Shown here: piece after piece, positions 45,761 to 57,471 of the stretch
Position numbering within the stretch: the first letter of the stretch is position 1
Layout: every line of letters starts with the position of its first letter
DNA from: Margaritifera margaritifera
Taxonomy: Eukaryota; Mollusca; Bivalvia; Unionida; Margaritiferidae
Direction: 5' to 3'
Length of the DNA: 64,000 bases
Assembly (NCBI GenBank): GCA_029931535.1
Contig: JAQPZY010000295.1
Coordinates: 35,817 to 99,816 of the forward strand
The notes under the pieces: generated by a model
Seen by the model: only the letters and a program-made list of their open reading frames with translations
The model's database searches: none
What the model was told of the DNA's origin: nothing
Translations under genes and position numbers: made by a program

Positions 45761-46824
45761 GAATTTCAAGATCAATCAGAGCCTTTTCTTGTCAGAGAAT
45801 TTTACAGGCTGGTGAATCTTCAAATTCAATCCAACACCCTATCACACATTCTAAAACCCATTCATCAGAAGTAATTTCATGCCAATTGGCTATACTGTAG
45901 TTTCTCCGTAGCGAAATTCTCAGGTGTATTCAATATGTTTATATCATCGAGCTATTGTTCTCTTGCATTCACCTCATCACTTGCTACTGTAGCTGCCTCC
46001 CAGGATTGTGTGATCTCTGTGATTGTCTCTGTTGCCCTAAAAATGGCTGTTGTTTTTTGCTTCTAAAAATTGCTGTTTTTTAGGTGGTGTAAGATTTACA
46101 CAACTGCTTTTGCCTGGTGGACTGATCACCTGGCTGGAATAGGTGTTTGTGTCCAAGCTTCTGTCCCAATACACTGATATCTTGTATTATCTTGACTTGT
46201 GTGTCCAAAATCATTTCCAAACAACATGTATGTGCTTTGTTGACATTTGTGTATATGCATGTATACTTCCTTCCTAAGCCTGGCTTCAAATTTTCCATTC
46301 TTTAATGAAAGAGTCAGTATGGGCTCCAGCAAGAAACCTCATCCATCCCTCTTTTTATATTAGCTGGGATATCAAGTTTAACATGGTGAAGCATGACATT
46401 TGTCAAAGCATTTGTAAGCTCTTTCAAGGCTATCATGCCTTTGATACCAATGTTAAAAGTTTCTGCAATTTTATATCTCTTGACCTGATATCTGATCTAG
46501 AAACAGCCCATATCTCTGGATTCACTCTTAGCAAAATGAGACTGGGACAGTTCTCAGGTTTTGGATATTCATTCAGCAATGCCTTTAACTTATGAGTCAG
46601 AAGGTGGTTCCCACAAGGAAGAATTAACCTGCCTTTACTAATGACCCACTTTCATCGTTGGACATGATGAGCCTTTGTTACCAGTTTCTGGTTTATCTCT
46701 TGTATTTTTCCCTTTTTTGGACAACTTTGAAATTGTGACGTTCATTTCTGAGAACATTTTGTGGCTTGTTGAGTCTTTTTGGACTGTTTCATTCCTGTTT
46801 TTGTTTGACACTGTGACATCCATG
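45761..46824 (-). pseudogene. Ngaro-like gag region
   Basis: A minus-strand pre-RT segment with a WHEITSDEWVLECV-like stretch near 45,870, the usual linker before the RT of this family. Two blocks further upstream (46,080-46,332 and 46,638-46,823) have no recognised domain. The first is followed by a K- and Q-rich end near 46,080. The frame is broken in several places. The region ends at the Tigger insertion; whether gag resumes beyond 47,995 was not shown. Confidence 0.5.
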
Positions 46825-46826
46825 TA

Positions 46827-47993
46827 CAGAGGAACCTCATTAGTCCGGATTCCGTTTATCCAGAAACCTCGCTATCCGGACATAGTTCAACAGGAACGGA
46901 ATTCCTAAATGTAAATTTGCTCCGTTAATCAAGAAATCCACATTCCAAAGTGTAAAATTACTATAAACTTGCTTTGATAATCCGGAAATAATCTGTCCGA
47001 AAATAAGAACATTCAAAGAATTTTATATGAAAATACAGTCAGTCGGACAACACAGATTCACCTATGCAAATTTGGAGGTGTGTCAATGTATCAATCTCAG
47101 ATTGGTCAAATACTAGTGGCACGTTAAAGCTATAAATTGATCACATGATCATGTGTGTGGAAAAACTTCAAGTAGCGTGACCGTATTGTAACCAGCGATT
47201 GTATAAACAATGTCTGTTTTTGCTAGTTGCCGACAGGAGTGTTAATAATTAAATAAACACACTGGGATCAAATTGTCCACACATATGGTTAATAAATTAA
47301 GTGTGTCATTAAGTCTCTTTGTTGTTTACCAATTATATGTAACAATCACAGTTTTTTGATGGCTGTACAAATAAAGTTGATTGATTTAAGCTGTGGACAG
47401 TAAAGGTCCTCATTTCAGAATAAAAAGCAACGTGAATTATCGGCTCATTAGGAGCAATGACAGTTGTAAAATATGACTTATAAAAATGACTGCATTTTAT
47501 TAGTTTACCATAACGCATTTAACTGCGAGATATCAGTTTGTATTAGCTGTACTTTTTACATTATTATGGCGACACCATCAAGCATGGATAGACGAGTAGA
47601 GATACTGGCCAGCATAGAAATGAAGATTTGCCAGCACAAAGAAGATCACCCTAAAGCTGCCATTCAAGATATCTGCCGGCATATTATAGCTGACTCATCC
47701 TTAGACATTGGCAAGTCGACAATTGTGGACATCATAAAAAACAAGGACAAATGGTTGTCCATACCTGCCGACTTATAATAAAGTGCAATAAACACAAGTC
47801 AATAGATGTATTCATTAATTTATTTCAACCATTATTAAATATACAGTACATTTACAGCTAGCGTATACAGTACATATATATATTATGATGTCATCGTACA
47901 ATAAAAATGTGCATGACTCAATTATCCAGAAAACTCATTAATCTGGACATATTCACTGGGAATGTAGGTATCCAGATTAACGAGGTCCCTCTG
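46827..47993 (+). mobile_element. Tigger/pogo-type element, internally deleted
   Basis: TA flanks both sides (46,825-46,826 and 47,994-47,995). The left end is CAGAGGAACCTCATTAGTCC and the right end in complement is CAGAGGGACCTCGTTAATCT, about 25 inverted bases with four mismatches. The GAACCTCrTTAATCCGGA pattern is the well-known Tigger/pogo terminus. Further CCGGA/TCCGG words are subterminal. Only a short transposase N terminus is inside, so it is non-autonomous. It sits at the edge of the Ngaro gag region. Confidence 0.9.
47566..47778 (+). CDS. pogo-type transposase DNA-binding N terminus
   Basis: A 70-residue frame starting MATPSSMDRRVEILASIEMK. The sequence AAIQDICRHIIADSSLDIGK, followed by STIVDIIKNKDKW, fits the CENP-B/pogo N-terminal helix-turn-helix (K-E-A-F-x-I-G-x-S-T-V-x-D-I-x-K pattern). 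The second DNA-binding domain and the DDE catalytic domain are absent. The longer upstream frame (from 47,473) is hydrophobic and probably not coding. As an intact DNA-binding domain it could in principle bind the element's own ends. Confidence 0.7.
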   Translation: MATPSSMDRRVEILASIEMKICQHKEDHPKAAIQDICRHIIADSSLDIGKSTIVDIIKNKDKWLSIPADL

Positions 47994-48661
47994 TATATGA
48001 AGACTAATGCAGCATTAGCTATCTCTCTGTCAATGTGCACACATAATTTCATGTTTGTGAAAGTGCAAATGGCAGTAAATACTTGGGACTATTCCAGGAA
48101 AAAGCCCGGGGAGGGGCAGGGGAGGTGGGAGGGGGCAGGAATGCCAATCTTTTGAGAGGGTACCACCACCCAAACATTAATTATTCTAGAGGCACCACCA
48201 CAACAACTAAAATTTGATTACACCCACCACCACCACCCCTATAACAGAAATTAAAATAAGGAAATAGTGTTCTATAATAAAAATCACAAATATCAGTTTA
48301 TATATGAAAATAATGTATAACCACTGGAGCAAGATGGATATTCAAAATGTGGTGAAGTTACTTTTTGCAATGCAGTTTTAAGTTCATCATTTTTTTCACT
48401 CACACAGCTGTAGCATTAAATAGGTTTTCATGTTGCTGATGACCTGTTCAATCACAATCACAAGAGAGAAAATCAATAATTTGTCCTGCATTTAATGTCT
48501 AATGTAATGATGCATGACACACATTCATTAAATATCTACTGCTGAAATGTATTTTATTCATTGATAGTATCATTTTTGTATTGGGTTTTAAAGTTGATTT
48601 ACTCATATAAGGTCATATAAGGCCTGGTGACTTCTGAATATGGTGATGCAAAAGTTTTGGG

Positions 48662-48748
48662 GAACTGAGCTGGTAGGGATCAAACCCACATCCCAGTGGT
48701 GTGTGGCATACAGCTGGATCAATTTAGCCTCTAAGTCATACAGGCACT
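48662..48748 (-). repeat. tRNA-like SINE head
   Basis: The complement reads TATGACTTAGAGGCTAAATT (A-box-like) and, about 50 bases on, GGGTTTGATCCCTACC (close to the B-box GGTTCGAATCC). Spacing fits a tRNA-derived polymerase III promoter. The cloverleaf pairing is incomplete, so it is not a working tRNA gene; SINE body and tail were not delimited. Confidence 0.45.
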
Positions 48749-51500
48749 AGTATGCCTGTAAGTTTGAATAAAGAGTACAGATTTGGTAGTTATGCATAGA
48801 ATAATTTGCCCAAAAGTCAGATGGGTTCTCCTTTCAAATAGTCATAGTACACTGTGCCAGGAATCACTTGAAATTTAACACCAGCCACTGGTTATAAACA
48901 TGATAACTGATGACTTCTAGTAACCCAGGCATTACAAAATGCATACCTAATACATGAATATTTGACAATGAAATTTTGTTCTAATATTTCAAGTGTATGT
49001 TCTCATGTTTCATTTAAACACTTCTTTTCTAAATTGTTTTTAATATTTTAGTTTTTAACTGTTGATTTCACCATAAATTTCATTTTGTTTCAAATTGTTT
49101 GTCTTGAGTTTTTAAGGTGTCACTGATAAGTCCTTGGCACACTAATTTTAACAAGATGAAATATACCCAGTGGATGATACATATTTTTATCCAGCTTGTG
49201 AAAATTTTGAATGTGTGGAAAATTAAACCAAGACTTTAAAGCAATACATGTAGTTCAAATTCAGAACAATAGTTTGGAAAGTTTAGATATTTTTCCAGAT
49301 TGGACATATTTAGTACAACCATGCCATCATGTGTGTCCTAGCTAACTCCCCTTCCCCACAAAAAAACCCACAACAAACCCAAACTATATTTATTACTTTT
49401 ATTTCAAACAAATAAAAAAGGAACACAGTACAATTAAACTAGATGTGATTGCCTATCACAGTATCAATGTCAGAACAATAAAGAAAAAAAATATTGGTTT
49501 AATTGTAAAACCAGGAATGCAGAAATTTATCAAATAAAACAGCATAAGAGTCAACACGTGAAAAAATTACAACAATTTTTTAAAGCTTCTTAATAATATT
49601 CATTTGGCAAGCACACATTATTAGTGAATTTATCATTATACTACAAGATTACAACTGCTTTTTAAAACTGTCTTTAGTGAATAGAATCTTTTATATATTT
49701 CTCTCAACAAAAGAGCTTTACCTGTGAAAAAAATGCACATACAAAAAGGTTCCTCCAAGCATGTGCCTATATGAAATATTTCATTTTTGACAAAAATAGT
49801 CTTTCAATTGTGTCAAACAAATTTTAAAATGTGGCTCATAGTTGAAGATTGGCTAAAACAGAATGCAGGGATGATTCCAACATTAACATTTTGGGACCCC
49901 CATCCCTTAGAACTGGGAATATTCATAGTGAAACAAGTATTTTTAGGGAATTTTTAACACATAGGCTTATGGTTTCTAACCTCCTAAACCTCATCACTCG
50001 TAATTTTTGTTGCAATTTATTTTCAGATGTCACTTTACAGCAGATAAAAGAATTAATATTATAAACCAAAATTACCAGTAATTATATAATTTTGTTCTTG
50101 TTTTGTTGAGAAGTTGCCTTTTTAAATGGCAGTGGTAGTAGAAGTTGCTGTTGTTGTGTTCTTGGTATAAAAAAACAGCTTTTTATAACAAGTCCTTAAT
50201 ACGAAATAAATTTATCTGTTTATTTATCTAATATACTATAAATAAAGGCTGCATTATAATAATTGTGTTTGTTACAGATGTTATTGAAATAAAGCACCCT
50301 ATGATTATATGGCATCATTAATTAGTTTCACATCAAATTAAAGTTGTTTAAATTATAAGAATCTTTGCAGTATATTTACCAATCAGACACAAGTCAACAA
50401 ACTAGAATACTGAACACTATTTAAAACTATATTCCATTTTCAATAAAAATGCATGAAAAAGAATGTCATAAAAAGCAAGATTTGGTTCATTAGAAGTAAA
50501 GTAGTCGAAAAGTGAATTAGTGTTTCACACTAGACCAGGCATACCTTGGCAGATGAATCTCATGCCAAGTGTTGAATATAAACAATTCAATGCACAAAAT
50601 GTGTGCATCAACCATTACTAATATGTACTGTCACTATCAAAACAGCTAGATAAAATCTGTTTAATAATTATGGAAGAAATACATGTCATTTTGGACATGG
50701 GGAGCTGTCTGGTCTCTTGTCAGCTTTTCGACAATGCACATATGTTGGAGAATTCCAATACTTACAGGGTCCATATCAGACAGTGATTCAGGCAAAATAG
50801 TCACCTTAGAGTATGTCAATTCACCCAACAGGCCCAAAAGACAAAGTTCACTTTGCCTTGCATTGATTTCATGACATTAACCCTACCCCATTTTGTTTAA
50901 ATAAAATGCATTTATAATTAGGTAAAACGTTGACTTTTATGACTATTTTCTCTTCAAAGAGAAAGGTGGAAAGACAGAAAAAAAATCTTATGTTCTGCAG
51001 TTCATTTTGGTGTTAATTTGATGATCATAAATACCTGAAATAAACATTGCTATCAATGGAATTTGCACCAAAAATTCACACATAAACCTTGAAAAACAAG
51101 CGAAAACTTTAATTTTTGTTGCCCAACCTGAAGCAAATTATGCCTCAGTGGACATATCCTGGTCCATTACTAATAAAATTCATCATTTTATCCAATATAT
51201 CATCATATAAACATATGAAAAGAGGACTTCTGCTTTGGAAAATGTTTACAATTGTTGACTGTAACCTATTTTTGAGGTTGCCATTTTCTGTTATACAACA
51301 ACTGTGGTAAAGTGAAATAAGAGACGTTTTAATATTTTTATAAACTTTCAATAATACTTCATCATCAGTTTAATAATGTGACATGAAAATATGCAAAACA
51401 TTAGTCTCAAGTGACTATTTTGAAGTATCTACACCAACTTCACCCTATTTTTGCCAACTTTGCCTATTCTGGCTGGAAAGGCAATTTCATCCAGATATTG
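48749..51500. other. Unannotated AT-rich stretch
   Basis: About 2.7 kb of AT-rich sequence with only short, motif-free open frames (for example 49,849-50,064 plus and 50,683-50,874 plus). A His/Pro-codon-like CACCACCAC run lies just before this stretch at 48,160-48,240. Confidence 0.4.
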
Positions 51501-52765
51501 GCATACATGTGATTCTACTGGCGGTAGGCCATTTTAAAGGCCGTCTACCGCACATACTGTTTAGTAGTTCAAATCTACCGCTTTTGAAAATAAAAAAATA
51601 AAAAAAAACAAACATGGTATTTTAACGCGTTCTATCAACACATTAGAGAAACCAGCCAGACCCAGTCTACTGGGGACCGGAAATGTTCCACCAGTACAAT
51701 GACCGGTGCAATGATGCATGACAGTGCAATAGGATTAGAATTGTTAAAGAACAGCTGACATGTGTACACAGCAAGCTGCTAATTAATTACCTTATTGTTG
51801 GAATTTGAGGAGTTTAAGGCCAAATGCGGGATGGTTTTTTTTTAGGTGTTATAAGTAATAAAGGGATAAAAGGTGGTCCATGATGTCTTCTGAGCCTTTG
51901 ATGAAAATTGGCCGACCCTTAGCGGAGGGGAGATAAAATGAAGAGACAGACCATAAAAAATGATTTCGGCAGAAAAACTAGAGTAAGTATTTTGTTTTTG
52001 TCTTGTATAGTTCAAGATGTTTTAAGAGGACAGCTCTTACATTTTTTGTTCAATTCATGTCAAAATGCCAAAACGTGTGCTTTCTCCCAATGCTTAGAAA
52101 CCACCAGCTAAGAAATATTACAAGTTTAACAATGCTTGGTGTGTGCAGGCGAGTAGCAAAGGTCCTGAGTTTGCAGTGTGTGTTTCAAAGGTATGCATCT
52201 TTTGTATTTCATAAACTATTTGAAGTTTTCATGCACATAAATTAAGTTAAAGCCCTAGATAAAATATATCAGTTAAAAATATATTACAAGATAATTATTT
52301 TTATAGTTTGGATAAATTATTAATAAAAGCATCAATACATCATGTATTTTTTTAATATTTTTATTTCAAGTCTAAATCAATCTTTATATTTTTTTATTTA
52401 CAGTGGTGAAACTTGCTAACAGAATTTTGGATCTGAGCCATGAAGAGAAAGAAACCTTTGAGAATGAGGCTCAGGAATACATCTTAAGTCCAACTCAGGA
52501 GCTTCCTCCTCAGGGTGAACATAGCTTGGAGGAGTATTGGAGAGTAGTCAGCAACCTTACAAACCCAGCATCAGGAAAACCGAAGTTAGAACTTCTTTGC
52601 AGGCTGAGTGTGGTTGTCCTGTCATTGCAACATTCTAATGCTGATACAGAGAGGACATTCTCCATTCTTCTCCAAATACAAAGTGATTCAAGGGGAAATC
52701 TGGACCAGAGAACTATTGAGAGCCTGCTAGGTGTGAAGGTTAATAATCACAATGAATGTCATTAG
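51501..52765 (+). mobile_element. hAT deletion derivative, copy H1
   Basis: The order is: a terminal hairpin (GCGGTAGGCC at 51,521 and GGCCGTCTACCGC at 51,539), the N-terminal transposase region at about 52,060-52,190 with a donor-like GT after GTGTTTCAAAG, and the C-terminal dimerisation exon 52,404-52,765. The central catalytic domain is missing. The stretch 51,750-52,190 is homologous to 14,650-15,283, and the outer end to 42,780-42,810. Confidence 0.7.
52403..52765 (+). CDS. hAT transposase C-terminal dimerisation exon
   Basis: A 120-residue open block beginning after a TTTACAG acceptor-like site. It contains LEEYWRVVSNLTNP, then LCRLSVVVLSLQHSNADTER, then IQSDSRGNLDQRTIESLLG. The SNAD-x-ER core and following helix are diagnostic of the hAT family dimerisation domain. 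The frame is intact. Without the catalytic core the product could at best dimerise with a full-length relative. The initial MVKLANRILDL may be internal sequence rather than a true start. Confidence 0.8.
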   Translation: MVKLANRILDLSHEEKETFENEAQEYILSPTQELPPQGEHSLEEYWRVVSNLTNPASGKPKLELLCRLSVVVLSLQHSNADTERTFSILLQIQSDSRGNLDQRTIESLLGVKVNNHNECH

Positions 52766-55120
52766 TGGTCACTTGACAGTGATCTTGTGAATGAAACTAA
52801 AAATGCTATTGGATTTTATAAAAGAACATTCTTTTTCATTATTTGAATGTATACTGACTCGTATTAATTATTATAGTAACATTTTCCATCAAAATCATAA
52901 TCTGATTCATTTTCAAACTTGGTGTTTTATTAGGGTATGAAGAGAATACGTATTATGGCACGAAAAAATCCCACTTGTTTTGTTTTCTATCCCCTGAAAC
53001 GTAAAATTTATGCCGATAAAAAATCTACTGGTTTAGAGGCCAATCTACTGATCAAAATTTGTAAATCTAATGGTTTGAAATCCTGGTTGTCACATGTATG
53101 TATTAGGGTCCATTTTATTCTGATTAAATGCACTTAAAAGCAATGCCAAGCTTTTGTTATGATTAAGATGACTTCTGGTAAAGAAATGTAAAATTAGGGT
53201 TCTGATCTAGTAACACAATATAGAACGGATGTAAATGGAATGAGGAAAAAGTGCTGGCAAGCAAGATTTACTAACTTTCGATTGGGATATTTCAAAAACA
53301 ATTCTGGGACCACCAAAGAAAATTGGGGTTGCCAGGTGCCCCTAATTATTGCAGAATATCTCTGGTATGTATGCATTACTATTATTAGACCATAACTACA
53401 AGCAAATACCAGTAAGAGAGTGATTTTAGTCTGTTGAACAGAAAATGACTGCCCACAAAATCTGATATGTATATATCACAACAAAAGGACTATCCAAAAA
53501 ATGCTATTTTACCAGTTTACCAGTACACAAATGACTGACAAAATATAATTTCTCATATTTACACAATACATACCACTTAAAACAATCTGTTTTCAATATT
53601 GCAATTTCAAAAAAGCCCACATTTATATCAACATAAAAATGTAATTTTCAGCACCTGCATCTGTAATTGTATTGGCAGTGTCATTAAAAAAAGTATGCTT
53701 TCAATTCTACATGTATGGGACCAGTGTTGCTCTCACACACATACATGTAACCTGGAACAATAAACTCAAGTCTGAAATTATTTGTAACTAAAACCAGTGA
53801 CAAATTTTTCTCCTCAACTTCTCATTTTTCAAAGTGGCAGACAAAACAACAGAAGGAGATCTGCTTTATTGTTCTGATTCCTGGTACATTTTACATGAAA
53901 TCTGTTCTGAGCAATCTTAATTTCAGCCACTGTGAGCTGGCCAAGTCCAGATGAAAATCTGTTTATGATGTCCTTTTTACCAAATTTAATTGTTGAACAT
54001 AGGCTAATATTTCTCCAACAGATACACCAACCATGTCACTTGACAAGAATATTTAACATTTCCTTGAAAAAGTCAGGATTTTAACAAACTGAATATTTAT
54101 GGATGGGAGGAAAAATTCAGGAACAGACAGCCACATTGGAAGAGCAATACTATGTTCCTCAAAATGTTGCACTAATGCCTTTGCCTCATGGTACTTCAGG
54201 TAGATATGTTCTGGTAATTTTGAAACATCTAAAACAGGTTGCATTTTAAATCATCATTTAGTTCAGTGGATGTAGATTCATCTAGATGATAACAAGTGAA
54301 AGCATATTGTTCTGGCCATGTACATAATAGGTTCACTGATTCATGATAAATAGCTGCAGCATTAAGAGACCAATCATGATTGTGCTACAATGCAAATCCC
54401 ATATTTTCCCATGGGGCCTAATTAAAAAACTGCACTATGAAATGTGTTCAAAAGAGTTTGACTTAAGCAGGTCTCTGCTTTTCACTTCAACTTCTTTGTC
54501 AAATACTCAGTCTGTTTTCAGGTGGGGCTTGACAACTTTGGAATCGATAACCAGCAATTGGTATTTCCTTTATTGATTTACGACATCCTTGGCAGCATAG
54601 ATCATATTTTCTCTGAACAAACTGAGATCAAAATCTCCACTGCTGCAAGTTTCCCTTCATGTAATGCAGATAGCTCATATAGTTAGCTCACAGAGGTGCA
54701 GCATCAATTATCTCTTTGTCAAAATAAACATGTACCTTAGCGGGTTGTAATGGTGCTGAATATCGTATTCAGAATCACGACTAGAAGTGGATTTCAGGAA
54801 GGGCATCAATGTGTCTTGGGTACCTGGGCTTACTTTGTGTCCTGCTGATTTACAATGTTTGGATTCTTTTAATGATAGTTTGGTACCATCATGCTGATTG
54901 TATATGTTACAGAGTCAATTCTCCCAAGTCTCAAGCTGACTTGTCAAGTCAGGTAGCTCCTGAGCATCATGTGTTCTACAACACTGCTCCTCTACCACAA
55001 TGCACTATTGGTTTGGAACTTCATGATCTGACTCTTCACATGGAATATTTGTGTGCTTTTTCCTTCAGCCTAATAGAAAGTTAATATTATGCTACATATG
55101 CATTCTTGAAACAATATATA
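52766..55120. other. Unannotated stretch
   Basis: The frames 52,937-53,137 plus, 54,053-54,244 minus and 54,809-55,084 plus have no recognisable family. The minus-strand one (HIYLKYHEAKALVQHFEEHS) is the most protein-like by composition, but I cannot assign it. Confidence 0.35.
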
Positions 55121-55430
55121 AAAGGGGGGCCCAAACGGGCCTGAAATCACTCACCGTCTGTTCATTGGTTCATGAGAGGAAGTCATTAAAAGGTCTTTCT
55201 ATTTTTAGTAATGATGGCTATATTAGATGGCCGATCAGGGTCATTTGAGCAAATCTGAAAGAACTTCATACCAGGATACTACCTGCCAAGTTTGGTCAAA
55301 TTTGGTCCAGCAGTCTTTAGAATAAATCAAAAATAGCAAATGTTGACAGATGGACAACACGCAATGGATGCAGAATAAAACCAAAAGTTCACTGGTCTTA
55401 TGACCAGGTGAGCTAATAAACAAGAGCTAT
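55121..55430 (+). repeat. Dispersed repeat ending in GACCAGGTGAGCTAA
   Basis: The segment starts near ACGGGCCTGAAATCACTCAC. It contains GTCAAATTTGGTCCAGCAGT and a GACAGATGGACAACACGCAA stretch, and ends CTTATGACCAGGTGAGCTAA. The tail resembles the family A tail (GACCAGTAGAGCTAA), pointing to a related dispersed repeat. Confidence 0.5.
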
Positions 55431-56491
55431 CATAGGACAGCATCAACATCCATTCAAAGTGCTTATAAAGTTTAAGTAATGTTAAGTAATATTTTAATTG
55501 ATATTTATCATGAGAACTGTACATGATTCAGGTCAATTAACTGTTATGTATAATGTTTACATATTTAACTTTTGTCCTACATATTTAACATTGTCTTTGC
55601 TTAAAGGATGTAAACAAGTTGTTTACATAGAATTTGAGGTCAGGGTTGACTTTGTTTATAATTATACTGCTTTTCCCACTAGAATTACTGATATTTGTCA
55701 GGTAAGCTATATGATGTTCTAGAAAATTCTGTCAGTTAACCTGTGTTTATATATAGGAAGTTTGGTAAGCAGTATTTCATTCCTATCTTAACTATCAGTC
55801 TTTAAGGAATTTTGGTTTAATAATCAGATGTTTATAGTTGTGTTGTGAAAATCGGAGCAAATTCAGAGAGAGGAATTATTTATTTAAAATATTCATTGGA
55901 TTACTAAAGTGCTCATTCTCATTTTGGATTGATACATGACGTTATGATTTTTTTGAATTCATTCAAAGATATTCTGGCATATCAGGATATTCAAGACTAC
56001 TGGCACATCAGAACATTCAAGACTACTGGCATATCAGTACATTCAATGGTACTGGAATTCATTCAGAACATTCCATATTTTGGACTAGTGATTAGGACAT
56101 GGAAGACATCTAAAATCAAATTAAACCACCTAAATATCTTAATACAATCTGTAAAATCATCAAGATATTTCATAAGTATCCCACTACAATCAATTTATGT
56201 CGTGACCAAGTCTCCCCAACTGCATAACCTAATTTAATAACAGAACATCAAAAATAGTTACAATGATTAATCAAGAAGTTACTATAAATTGTTTATGGCA
56301 TAACTCTCTGTCTACACTACGAGATGACCAAAGTCTGAAAGATGGGGATAATTTGACCCATCGATCTATTGACTTGATTATGAAAGGACTAATTGCAATT
56401 GGGCTGTAATTCCAATGTTATAGTATTATCTTCCCATGAAACGCAAAATGCCACCTGCAAAAGACTTGTCGAGATAATAATCATGAAATAC
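55431..56491. other. Unannotated stretch
   Basis: Three short direct repeats around GACTACTGGCACATCAGAAC / GACTACTGGCATATCAGTAC lie at 55,975-56,050. No recognised gene. Confidence 0.35.
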
Positions 56492-56616
56492 CTTTCCACA
56501 CTGCCAGCTAAGCAATCAAGCATGACCTCCACTGACCACTTGTTCATCTCAACAGGGCTCCAATCTTCGTATGTTTCGGTGTTTTTAGCGATGATGGTAC
56601 AGAGGGCATAAGGCAT
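56492..56616 (-). CDS. Possible first exon, unknown protein
   Basis: ATG at 56,616 gives 41 residues (MPYALCTIIAKNTETYEDWS, then WSVEVMLDCLAGSVE) to a donor-like GAAAG|GTATTT. Composition looks like folded protein, but no family is recognised. The open frame continues past the donor to 56,389, so this may also be chance. Confidence 0.2.
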
Positions 56617-57073
56617 GTGGATTTACTGGAAGTGTCACAAGAGTTATTTCCCATTCGCAACTTCAAGGTCACTCATACAGATCATGTATATTTTTGTTTT
56701 GTAGAAACAGACGAGCTGGTCTGAATGAGTTATTTCCCGGTGAAGCATTAATTTTCACACGAGTGTTGTCAGGTTCACAGAAATGCTGCAAGTTTGTGGG
56801 TTTAAGGTAAAAAAAAAAAGCTCTAAAAGGATAAATTCAGCGCATTTTCACTGTTTCATTTCTTGTGATGTCGCAACGATGTAGCTGTAAGTATGAAACT
56901 TTTATTCATGGAATCAATTAAGATAATGAACACAATAACCACAACTACAATTGCTTTAATTAAAATATATGCACAATCCCGAAAATTAAAATAATTTTCA
57001 CCCCCACCCTCCACTATAAGGAATAAGGAAAAAAAAAAAGAGTTGCATTCTGAACCACTACACACACACTCAG

Positions 57074-57080
57074 CCCCCCC

Positions 57081-57112
<32 letters not shown>
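57074..57112. repeat. Poly-C tract (C7-T-C31)
   Basis: Long C run followed by GGGGCTTTTTTCTGG. A GGGGCTTTTTTCCTGG-like word in complement (CAGGAAAAAGCCCGGGG) is at 48,095-48,112, beside GGGAGGGGGCAGG. Confidence 0.9.
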
Positions 57113-57114
<2 letters not shown>

Positions 57115-57382
57115 GGCTTTTTTCTGGAATAGCCCTTACCATATGTCCCAAAAATTTGTATGAATAAAATTTCTGTGTGAATTAAATGAACAAATAGCTA
57201 AACACTGAATAAAGTTAAGAGCAGTCGCTAATCTGACTGACCTCTGCAAACAATGACTGTGCACTGAATCTGCATCATCGCACATGACCCCCATTATCCT
57301 ATATGGCAGAAATATAACCATAATTTCATTAATATGCAGATAAAACTAGATTGTAAAGGCAGTGGGGTGCAAAACCAAGTAC

Positions 57383-57471
57383 CTCGGTCATTGTTTCAAG
57401 ATATGTTTTCTTTCCTTCAGCAGAAGTTGCTGGATTTTCTACATCGTTGCCGACTGTCCCAGACTCACCCT
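57383..57471 (-). CDS. Candidate short internal exon
   Basis: The minus strand has an acceptor TTGTATTTTTAG, an 89-nt exon and a donor ACCGAG|GTACTT. The frame gives GESGTVGNDVENPATSAEGK and then TYLETMTE, polar and acidic like the 16.9-17.4 kb ORF. It begins in phase 1 and ends in phase 0, and the 17,388 acceptor starts in phase 0. The two could belong to one long minus-strand gene, but 40 kb and many insertions separate them. No family is recognised. Confidence 0.35.

Larger units (their letters stand above)
31176..46824 (-). mobile_element. Ngaro-like YR retrotransposon, broken by nested insertions
   Basis: Separated blocks of one YR retroelement, all on the minus strand, appear in the expected order: gag-like 46,824-45,761; RT and RNase H 45,760-44,311; recombinase first half 40,240-39,557; recombinase second half 31,661-31,176. 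Between RNase H and the recombinase lies a hAT element; between the recombinase halves lies a DIRS element. A Tigger derivative sits at the gag side. Motif styles (INxWxxFC core, HSxR and GW in the C half) differ from the DIRS copies, so this is a second, older family. Its termini were not located. Confidence 0.75.
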
